Assembly (NCBI RefSeq): GCF_013374995.1
Contig: NZ_CP056030.1
Location: 3,070,501 to 3,134,500 of the forward strand
Origin: Pseudomonas eucalypticola
Lineage (GTDB): Bacteria > Pseudomonadota > Gammaproteobacteria > Pseudomonadales > Pseudomonadaceae
Reading direction: 5' to 3'
Length of the DNA stretch: 64,000 bases
Shown here: positions 1-6,218 of the stretch, in pieces
Position numbering within the stretch: position 1 is the first letter of the stretch
Layout: every line of letters starts with the position of its first letter
Position numbers and translations under genes: made by a program
Notes under the pieces: model-generated
The model's input: the letters and a program-made list of their open reading frames with translations, nothing else
Told to the model about the DNA's origin: nothing
The model's database searches: none

Positions 1-1
1 G

Positions 2-451
2 GGTATTTTCACCCGCATGAGCGTGCTGGAGAACCTGCAAGCCGGCGCTTACCTGCGCCGCGACCGTGAACAGGTGGCCAGTGAAATGGACGGCCTGTTC
101 GACCACTTTCCGCGCCTGCGCGAGCGCCTGGCACAGCCGGCAGGCCTGTTGTCCGGCGGTGAACAGCAGATGCTGGCGCTGGCCCGTGCGCTGCTGTCCA
201 GGCCGCGCCTGCTGGTGCTCGATGAACCGTCCATGGGCCTGGCGCCGTTGATGGTGGAGAAGATATTCGAGGTGATCGACCGCGTCTGCCAGGCCGGCAT
301 GACCCTGCTGCTGGTAGAGCAGAACGCCCGGCTGGCCTTGCAGGTCACCGACCGCGCTTACGTGATGGACAGTGGCCGCATCACCCTCAGCGGGCCGTCT
401 GCGCAGTTGCTGGACGATGCGCAGATTCGCGCGGCGTACCTGGGTGAATGA
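2..451 (+). CDS. livF: Branched-chain amino-acid-type ABC transporter ATPase LivF, 3' part
   Basis: This is the C-terminal part of a LivF-type ATPase, which powers inner-membrane import of branched-chain amino acids or related compounds. The reading frame is open from base 2, so the start and Walker A lie outside the window. Visible are the signature LSGGEQQ, Walker B (LLVLDEPSMGLAP) and the LLVEQNA segment typical of LivF. The stop is at 451. The binding-protein gene follows 91 bp downstream, the reverse of the common order in which the binding protein comes first. Family assignment is firm; the substrate is inferred from the downstream hydrolases and may not be leucine, isoleucine or valine. 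Confidence 0.93.
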   Translation, partial: GIFTRMSVLENLQAGAYLRRDREQVASEMDGLFDHFPRLRERLAQPAGLLSGGEQQMLALARALLSRPRLLVLDEPSMGLAPLMVEKIFEVIDRVCQAGMTLLLVEQNARLALQVTDRAYVMDSGRITLSGPSAQLLDDAQIRAAYLGE

Positions 452-542
452 AGTGATTTGAACCCCGACGCCACCGGACCGCCGGCGTGTTCCTCCTTGC
501 AGTGTGGCTGGCAGCAGCCGCGATTTTTTACAGGAAATGACC

Positions 543-1688
543 ATGAACAACTTTTACAAGCGCGCGGCCCTCGTGGGCGTGGCCCTCAGCAGCCTGGCCA
601 GTGCCGTGGCCCAGGCCGACCAGGAAGTCCTGATCGGCCTGGCCGGGCCCTTGACCGGGCCGTCGGCCCGTATCGGCAAGGACCTGGAAAACGGTGCTCA
701 ACTGGCCATCAGTGATGCCAACGCCAAGCACCCGACCCTCGGCGGCAAGCCGGTGACGTTCAAGCTGGTCAGCGAAGACGACCAATCGGACCCGCGCACC
801 GCGGTCACCGTGGCCCAGCGCCTGGTGGATGCGGGCGTGGTGGGCGTGGTGGGCCATTGGAACACCGGCACCAGCATTCCGGCGGCGCGGGTTTACCATG
901 ATGCCGGTATCGCCCAGGTGGCCCCGGTCGCCACTGGCCATGCCTACACCCAGCAGGGCTTCGACACCAGCTTCCGCATCATGGGCCACGACGATGACGG
1001 CGGCCAGGTTGCGGGCCAATACGCCTTGCAAACCCTCAAGGCCCAGCGCATCGCCGTCATCGACGACCGCACGGCCTTCGGCCAGGGCCTGGCCGACCAG
1101 TTCATCAAGGCCGTCGACGCCCATGGCGGCAAGGTGGTGGCCCGTGAGTACGTCGACGACAAGACCATCGACTTCAGCGCCGTGCTTACCACGATTCGCG
1201 CGCAGAACCCGGACCTGATCTTCTTTGGCGGCGTCGACTCCCAGGCCGCGCCCCTGGCCCGGCGCATCAAGCAGTTGGGCATCAAGGCTACCCTGATGGG
1301 CGCGGGTGGCTTCGTCAGCCAGACCTTCCTGCAACTGGCGCAGAACGATGGCGAGGGCGTGACTGCCCTGGAGCCGGGCCTGGCCGTGGCGCAGATGCCG
1401 GGCGGCCAGGCGTTCGAGGCGGCCTACCGCGCCCGCTTCAAGGCGCCCATCGAGCTGCACGCGCCCTTTGCCTATGACGGTGTGGGCGTGCTGATCGCCG
1501 CCATCGAAAAAGCGGACTCCACCGACCCGCAGCAGTACCTGCCGGCGCTGCGCGCCAGCCAGTATGCCGGGGTGACTGGCACCATCGCCTTCGATGCCCA
1601 GGGCAACCTGAAGAACCCATCGTTCACTGTGTACCAGGTCAAGGCCAACCAATGGCAGCCGGTCAGCGTGGTTCACGGCGGCCAGTAA
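543..1688 (+). CDS. Periplasmic binding protein, LivJ/LivK type
   Basis: Predicted periplasmic solute-binding protein (Peripla_BP_6 family, 381 residues) for the transporter whose ATPase ends at 451. The start at 543 follows AGGA with suitable spacing and gives a clean Sec signal peptide ending about residue 24 (AVAQA); an ATG at 537 is closer to the ribosome site and less likely. The mature N-terminus (EVLIGLAGPLTGPSARIGKD) and the VVGVVGHWNTGTSIPAA segment are typical of LivJ-like proteins. The next genes encode a hydrolase pair, so the ligand may be their substrate rather than a branched-chain amino acid. Confidence 0.9.
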   Translation: MNNFYKRAALVGVALSSLASAVAQADQEVLIGLAGPLTGPSARIGKDLENGAQLAISDANAKHPTLGGKPVTFKLVSEDDQSDPRTAVTVAQRLVDAGVVGVVGHWNTGTSIPAARVYHDAGIAQVAPVATGHAYTQQGFDTSFRIMGHDDDGGQVAGQYALQTLKAQRIAVIDDRTAFGQGLADQFIKAVDAHGGKVVAREYVDDKTIDFSAVLTTIRAQNPDLIFFGGVDSQAAPLARRIKQLGIKATLMGAGGFVSQTFLQLAQNDGEGVTALEPGLAVAQMPGGQAFEAAYRARFKAPIELHAPFAYDGVGVLIAAIEKADSTDPQQYLPALRASQYAGVTGTIAFDAQGNLKNPSFTVYQVKANQWQPVSVVHGGQ

Positions 1689-1739
1689 ACATTTCATCAC
1701 GGCGCGGGCAGCCCCCGCGCCTTCGCAGGAGACACGCGC

Positions 1740-2231
1740 ATGAGCAGTCATGACGGTGAACTGGGCATTCTGGCCCGTCGGCGCATCGAAGCCGAAATCA
1801 TCAAGCCTATCTACGAGATCCTCGTCCGTGAGCATGGCAAGGCCCACGCCGCGGCAGTCATTGGCGAGGCGGTGGGCAACGCCGCCATCGAGGCCGGGCG
1901 CAGCTTCGCGGCCAAGGAAACCAAGGGCGCCGACCTGCAGAGCTTTGTCGAACTGCAGGTGCTGTGGGAGAAGGATGACGCCCTCAAGGTCGAGGTGATC
2001 GCCAGTGACGCCCAGCACTATGACTACGACGTCAAGCGCTGCCGTTACGCCGAGATGTACCACGAAATGGGCCTGGGCGAGATCGGCCACCTGTTGTCGT
2101 GCAACCGCGATGAGTTGTTCATCGTCGGCTACAACCCTGACATTGAGCTGACCCGCACCCAGACCATCATGGGCGGGGCGCCGCGCTGCGACTTCCGCTA
2201 CCGCGCCAAGCCCGAGGGCGGCCAGCCATGA
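1740..2231 (+). CDS. L-2-amino-thiazoline-4-carboxylate (ATC) hydrolase-family protein
   Basis: A 163-residue cytosolic protein that I assign to the ATC hydrolase family (AtcB-like), which in Pseudomonas opens the thiazoline ring of L-ATC to N-carbamoyl-L-cysteine. The pattern seen is an N-terminal helical part (ARRRIEAEIIKPIYEIL), a middle FVELQ segment and conserved C/H/E residues in RCRYAEMYHEMGL and LLSCNRDE. A strong ribosome site (AGGAG) precedes ATG 1740. Its stop overlaps the start of the amidase gene by four bases, and such an amidase is the expected next enzyme. The family call rests on recalled sequence patterns and context; the natural substrate could be another cyclic amino acid. 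Confidence 0.72.
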   Translation: MSSHDGELGILARRRIEAEIIKPIYEILVREHGKAHAAAVIGEAVGNAAIEAGRSFAAKETKGADLQSFVELQVLWEKDDALKVEVIASDAQHYDYDVKRCRYAEMYHEMGLGEIGHLLSCNRDELFIVGYNPDIELTRTQTIMGGAPRCDFRYRAKPEGGQP

Positions 2232-3469
2232 GCCAGGGGCCACGGGTAAACGGCGAGCGCTTGTGGCAGACGCTGATGGACATGGCCCAGCATGGCGCCA
2301 CCGCCAACGGCGGCGTGTCGCGCCTGGCCCTGAGCGAAGAAGACCGCCTGGGCCGTGAGCTATTCGTACGCTGGGCGGAGGAGGCGGGGTGCCAGATCCG
2401 TGTCGATGCCATGGGCAATATTTTCGCCCGTCGTGAAGGCCGCGATCCGCAATTGGCGCCGGTGGTCACGGGTTCCCACGGTGATTCGCAACCGGCGGGG
2501 GGCAAGTTCGACGGTATCTACGGCGTGCTGGCCGGCCTTGAGGTAGTGCGCAGCCTGAATGACCATGGTATTCAGACTGATCGGTCTATCGAGGTGGTCA
2601 ACTGGACCAACGAAGAGGGCTCGCGGTTCGCCCCGGCCATGATTGCCTCGGGTGTCTATGCCGGGGTATTCGACCTGGAATACGGTTTGTCGCGGGTCGA
2701 TGCCAACGGCGTCACGCTCGGTCAGGCACTGGCGCAGATCGGTTACGCGGGCTCGCATCTCTGCCAGGTCACGCCTATTCATGCTGCGTTTGAGTTGCAC
2801 ATCGAACAGGGGCCGATCCTGGAAGCCCAAGGCATCACCATCGGCGTCGTCACCGGCGCCCAAGGCCAGCGCTGGTATGAAGTGGAGCTCAGGGGCCGCA
2901 GCGCCCACGCCGGCACCACGCCCATGGACCACCGGCTGGACGCCTTGCTCGGCTTTGCCCGCGTGGTAGAGGCGGTCAACGGCCTGGGCCTGGCCCAGGG
3001 GGCGGAAGGGCGGGCCACGGTGGGCATGGCCAACGTCTACCCCAATTCGCGCAACGTGGTGCCCGGCCGGGTGTTCTTCAGCGTGGAATTCCGCCATCCG
3101 GACGAAGCGGTGCTGGCCGCCCTGGATGGCCAGTTGCGCGAGGCCGTGCAAGGCATTGCCGACGGTATCGGCTTGCGCTGGCAGGTAGAGCAGATTTTCC
3201 AGTATGCGCCGATTGCGTTCGATGCCGACTGCGTGGCCACCGTGCGTACCGCCTGCGAGCGTCTGGGCCACAGCTATCGCCCCATGATCTCGGGTGCGGG
3301 GCATGATGCCTGCTACCTCAACCGCGTGGCGCCTACCGCGATGATCTTCGTCCCCTGCGTGGATGGCCTCAGCCATAACGAAGCCGAGCACATCCATCCC
3401 CACTGGGCAACCGCTGGGGCCGATGTACTGCTGCACGCCATACTGGCCAAGAGCAGCGCCCACGACTGA
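2228..3469 (+). CDS. Zn-dependent hydantoinase/carbamoylase family amidase (M20-type)
   Basis: A 413-residue amidase of the N-carbamoyl-L-amino-acid hydrolase/allantoate amidohydrolase/beta-ureidopropionase group. Metal-ligand motifs are present: GSHGDS (His84), GKFDG (Asp95), NEEGSRF (Glu130) and HIEQGP (His191), followed by the dimerisation-domain motif GRSAHAGTTPM and a late SGAGHDA. ATG overlaps the stop of the upstream hydrolase (ATGA), so translation is probably coupled. With the ATC-hydrolase-like neighbour the natural role would be N-carbamoyl-L-cysteine hydrolysis (AtcC-like), releasing cysteine, CO2 and ammonia. Another carbamoyl amino acid cannot be excluded from sequence alone. 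Confidence 0.9.
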   Translation: MSQGPRVNGERLWQTLMDMAQHGATANGGVSRLALSEEDRLGRELFVRWAEEAGCQIRVDAMGNIFARREGRDPQLAPVVTGSHGDSQPAGGKFDGIYGVLAGLEVVRSLNDHGIQTDRSIEVVNWTNEEGSRFAPAMIASGVYAGVFDLEYGLSRVDANGVTLGQALAQIGYAGSHLCQVTPIHAAFELHIEQGPILEAQGITIGVVTGAQGQRWYEVELRGRSAHAGTTPMDHRLDALLGFARVVEAVNGLGLAQGAEGRATVGMANVYPNSRNVVPGRVFFSVEFRHPDEAVLAALDGQLREAVQGIADGIGLRWQVEQIFQYAPIAFDADCVATVRTACERLGHSYRPMISGAGHDACYLNRVAPTAMIFVPCVDGLSHNEAEHIHPHWATAGADVLLHAILAKSSAHD

Positions 3470-3471
3470 AA

Positions 3472-3917
3472 CTGTGGGGCCGGGCTTGCCCGGGAAAGGC
3501 CTGGCGGGGTATGTCGGGAATACCGCGGCGCCTGCTTCCCGAGCTTCGCCCGGTCCCACAGGGCAAACCCCAAAACCGCAGCCACTCCTTGTGGGACCGG
3601 GCTTGCCCGGGAAGGGCCTGGCGGGGTATGTCGGGAATACCGCGGCGCCTGCTTCCCGAGCTTCGCCCGGTCCCACAGGGCAAATCCCCAAACCGCAGCC
3701 ACCTCCTTGAACTGACCCCAGCTGCACCCTCCCTGTGGGACCGGGCTTGCCCGGGAAGGGCCTGGCGGGGTATGTCGGGAATACCGCGGCGCCTGCTTCC
3801 CGAGCTTCGCCCGGTCCCACAGGGCAAACCCCAAAACCGCAGCCACCTCCTTGAACTGACCCCAGCCGCCCCCCTGTGGGACCGGGCTTGCCCGGGAAGG
3901 ACACGCAGCGGTGGGAC
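3472..3917. repeat. Tandem array of REP-type (BIME-like) units
   Basis: Three near-identical units begin at 3472, 3591 and 3733, with a truncated fourth from 3874. Each opens with GTGGG(A/G)CCGGGCTTGCC, contains GGGGTATGTCGGGAATACC and closes with the inverse CTTCGCCCGGTCCCAC, so each unit can fold on itself. Units 2 and 3 also share a 3' tail including CCTCCTTGAACTGACCCCAG. Period is about 119-142 bp. The ends resemble the Pseudomonas REP TGTGGGAGCGGGCTTGCC. The array lies just after the amidase stop and probably acts as a transcription boundary. Open frames through it are artefacts of the repeats. Confidence 0.9.
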
Positions 3918-4123
3918 TGGATAACCAAAGCGCCGCTTTCTCGGCGGTCAGCGCCCCGTGCTGTCCCAGATCGGCCAGCAGGTCCTCGCGTACGATGTGT
4001 TCGAGGCGCGCAGCTGTAATGCCCAGCGCTGCAGCAGCGGCGTCGAACACGGGGATGGCTATGCAAACAGGCAATATGCCTGGACAGCCTCCCAACGCAA
4101 TGAGTGAAAATGCAAATAGCTGA
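3911..4123 (-). pseudogene. Unrecognised coding relic next to the REP array
   Basis: On the minus strand, about 4076 to 3911 translates into a stretch with normal Pseudomonas codon bias (IPVFDAAAAALGITAARL..., then EHIVREDLLADLGQHGALTA), running without a stop into the REP array. No convincing start or full domain is present: upstream the sequence turns AT-rich. It looks like the remnant of a larger protein cut by the repeat array. I do not recognise the family. A chance open frame is possible, so this is a weak call. Confidence 0.3.
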
Positions 4124-4200
4124 TAACACAATGAAGATTTAATAAACATTAATTAGCATATAACTAATCAGAATTTTACTAGTAATACTTAGACGAATAA
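4085..4200 (+). promoter_or_regulatory. AT-rich promoter region with LysR-type box
   Basis: A sharply AT-rich stretch in otherwise GC-rich DNA lies upstream of the nine-gene operon. It contains ATTAG, seven bases, CTAAT at 4152-4168, which fits the T-N11-A dyad of LysR-type regulators, and several TAAT/ATAAT sequences that could serve as -10 elements. CysB or a CysB-like regulator would fit the sulfur-related content of the operon, but that is inference. The leader to the first good start (4415) would be more than 200 bases. Confidence 0.5.
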
Positions 4201-4291
4201 TGTTGATACACGCTTGAGCCCGAGCGTCCATCCCGACCCCCCGCACGGTGGAGGAGAGCCTTTCTGCTTCCTGACCTGCGAGGGGTACACC

Positions 4292-4414
4292 ATGCAAACC
4301 TGACCACCCGACTGCTTCGCGCCACCGCCATCGCAGCCCCCTGGCCCTCGCCAGCGAACCCGGCTGCGCCGAAGAAGCACCTGCCCCGGCAGGAGACAAC
4401 CCGAGTCTGTCACC
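4292..4414 (+). pseudogene. Possible frameshifted 5' end of an exported protein gene
   Basis: ATG at 4292 follows a GAGGGG ribosome site, but the frame stops after three codons (M-Q-T-stop). Reading on with two one-base shifts gives TTRLLRATAIAA, then LALASEPGCAEEAPAPAGDN, which looks like a signal peptide followed by a mature N-terminus of a TonB receptor or binding protein. I interpret it as the decayed start of a gene now replaced by the aldolase-like gene at 4415. The shifts are inferred and sequencing error cannot be excluded. Confidence 0.35.
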
Positions 4415-5245
4415 ATGAGCCAACATCCGTCGTTCCCCCAAGGCATCTACAGCCTGCCCCAGGACAATAACCGCTTGGCCCTGCGCCAACCGGTGCGTCA
4501 CGAAGACCCGCTCAAGGAACGCCTGCACCGCAAGCAGCGGCTGGCAGCGGCCTATCGCCTGTTCGCCCAATCAGGCTTCGAGGTCGGCGTAGCGGGGCAT
4601 TTTACCGCCCGCGACCCGGTGGAGCCCGACCACTACTGGATCAACCCGCTGGGCGTGCCGTTTTCCCAGATCAGCGTCTCACACCTGCTGCGCGTGGACG
4701 GTGATGGCCAGGTCGTGGAAGGCGAGGGCGTGCTCAACACCAGTGCGCTGGAACTGCACTACGACTTGCAGAAGGCGCGCCCGGAGGTGGTGGGCATCGC
4801 CCATGTGCATGGTTTCCATGGGCGGGTGTGGTCGTCCCAGGGCCGCCTGTTCCAGCCCATCACCGCCGAGGCCGGGGCCTTCATCAATGACCAGGTGATT
4901 TTCGACCGCCACGCCTTGCGTGCCGCCGACGGGCGCCTGGAGCAAGACCGCGACCGGGTCAGCCAGGCGTTTGTCGAGACCTTTGCCGACCATAACCTGC
5001 TGGTGTGGCAAAACCACGGGCTATGGGCCGTAGGCCAGACCGTGGAGAGTGCCGCCTGGCGCTTCATTCTCGCCGATGACACGGCCCGGGCGCACTTGTT
5101 GGCGTATGCCGCCGGCACGCCCGTGGTGCCTGATCTCGACCCGGCCGACAGTGGCGACAAGGCCCGCCATGAGTTCTTTGCCTGGCTGAACTTCCTGCCG
5201 CTGTGGGACCGCATCCGCGTGGAACAACCCGACCTGCTGGATTGA
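4415..5245 (+). CDS. Class II aldolase/adducin-domain protein
   Basis: A 276-residue protein with the class II aldolase/adducin fold, a zinc-dependent family that includes fuculose- and ribulose-phosphate aldolases/epimerases. Visible metal-site features are HVHGFHG (His130 and His132) and NHGLW (His201). The family's usual length is about 210-270. The ribosome site AGGAG at 4391 is rather far from ATG 4415, so the true start is slightly uncertain. It is the first gene of an operon whose other members are transporter components and a flavin monooxygenase, so it may process a carbon skeleton left after C-S or C-N cleavage. That role is inference. Confidence 0.85.
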   Translation: MSQHPSFPQGIYSLPQDNNRLALRQPVRHEDPLKERLHRKQRLAAAYRLFAQSGFEVGVAGHFTARDPVEPDHYWINPLGVPFSQISVSHLLRVDGDGQVVEGEGVLNTSALELHYDLQKARPEVVGIAHVHGFHGRVWSSQGRLFQPITAEAGAFINDQVIFDRHALRAADGRLEQDRDRVSQAFVETFADHNLLVWQNHGLWAVGQTVESAAWRFILADDTARAHLLAYAAGTPVVPDLDPADSGDKARHEFFAWLNFLPLWDRIRVEQPDLLD

Positions 5246-5254
5246 GGAATCACC

Positions 5255-6217
5255 ATGTCGCATTTTTCTCGACGCCGCGTGCTGCAGGCGGGGCTGGCGC
5301 TGGGCGCAGGCTGCCTGGCGGGCCGCGCAATGGCCACCGGGCCGGGGCTGCGGGTCTGGCGGTACAAGGGCCTGGTGCCGTCGTTTCTCGACCTGGCCGG
5401 GCAGGGCAACCTGCCGTACCCGGTGCAGTGGGCGGATATCGCCGGGGGCAGCATCGTCATCGAAGCGCTGGCCAGCGACCACCTGGACTACGCCTACATG
5501 AGCGAGATCCCGCCCGTGTTCGCTGCCGCGGCCAACGCTCCGATCAAGCTGATCGCCGTGGTGCGTGGCGATGCCAACGAGACGCGCCTGGTGGTCAACA
5601 AGGCGGCGGGCATCCAGCACATCCGTGACCTGCGGGGCAAGCGGGTGAGTTTCGTGCGCGGCACCAACACCCAGGCGTTTCTGCTCAACCTGCTGCAGCG
5701 CAACGGCCTGGCCCTGACCGACGTGGTGCCGGTGCCCATGCCCATGCAGGACGCGCTGATCGCCTTCCAGAACGGCCACATCGACGCGCTGGTGGCTGGT
5801 GGCATCAGCGGGCTTCGGGCCGCGACGATGATGGATGGCGAGATGCTCGAGGGGACGGCGGGTTACTACGCCGGCAACTACCTGATCGCCACCAATGACG
5901 CTGCCCTGGCCGACCCCGTGCGCCGCGCGCGCATCGGCGATTTCCTGCAGCGCGAGCGTGCTACCTGGGCCTGGATACAGGCGCACCCGGACGCCTGGGC
6001 CGACCGCAGCGCGCAGCTGACCGGCATCAGCCGCGAGCTGTACCTGCAGCAATTCCACCAGCGCAGCCAGCCGGCGGAGGTGGTCGCCGTGGATGACACG
6101 GCCATCGCTTCGCAACAGCACGTCGCCGACCTGTTTCATGACCAGCAATTGATTCGCCGCGCCGTCGACGTCCGACCGCTGTGGCGCCACGACTTCAATC
6201 AACTTCTGAGCCGTTGA
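5255..6217 (+). CDS. SsuA/TauA-type ABC transporter substrate-binding protein, Tat signal
   Basis: A 320-residue periplasmic binding protein of the aliphatic-sulfonate/nitrate/taurine group (NMT1/SsuA-like). The N-terminus SRRRVLQAG with a following hydrophobic stretch is a twin-arginine signal. Further features are ADIAGGSIVIEALASDHLDYA and DLRGKRVSFVRGTNTQAFLL, typical of SsuA-like proteins. It starts 9 bp after the aldolase with GAGGA upstream. No SsuB- or SsuC-like gene lies nearby; the operon's own permeases are of the oligopeptide type, so its partner transporter must be encoded elsewhere or it works with the TonB receptor that follows. Confidence 0.88.
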   Translation: MSHFSRRRVLQAGLALGAGCLAGRAMATGPGLRVWRYKGLVPSFLDLAGQGNLPYPVQWADIAGGSIVIEALASDHLDYAYMSEIPPVFAAAANAPIKLIAVVRGDANETRLVVNKAAGIQHIRDLRGKRVSFVRGTNTQAFLLNLLQRNGLALTDVVPVPMPMQDALIAFQNGHIDALVAGGISGLRAATMMDGEMLEGTAGYYAGNYLIATNDAALADPVRRARIGDFLQRERATWAWIQAHPDAWADRSAQLTGISRELYLQQFHQRSQPAEVVAVDDTAIASQQHVADLFHDQQLIRRAVDVRPLWRHDFNQLLSR

Positions 6218-6218
6218 C

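Noticed and set aside
528..2243. Long minus-strand open frame (571 codons) across the binding-protein gene
   Set aside because: It is antisense to a well-supported gene and encodes low-complexity His/Gly/Ala sequence with no family similarity. Such frames are common in high-GC DNA.
3472..3917. CRISPR-like array
   Set aside because: Units are about 120-140 bp long, nearly identical across the whole period and lack unique spacers; no cas genes are present.
3363..3924. Open frames through the REP array that look like repeat proteins
   Set aside because: The apparent repeats in the protein come from the DNA repeats; no start signal or independent codon bias.
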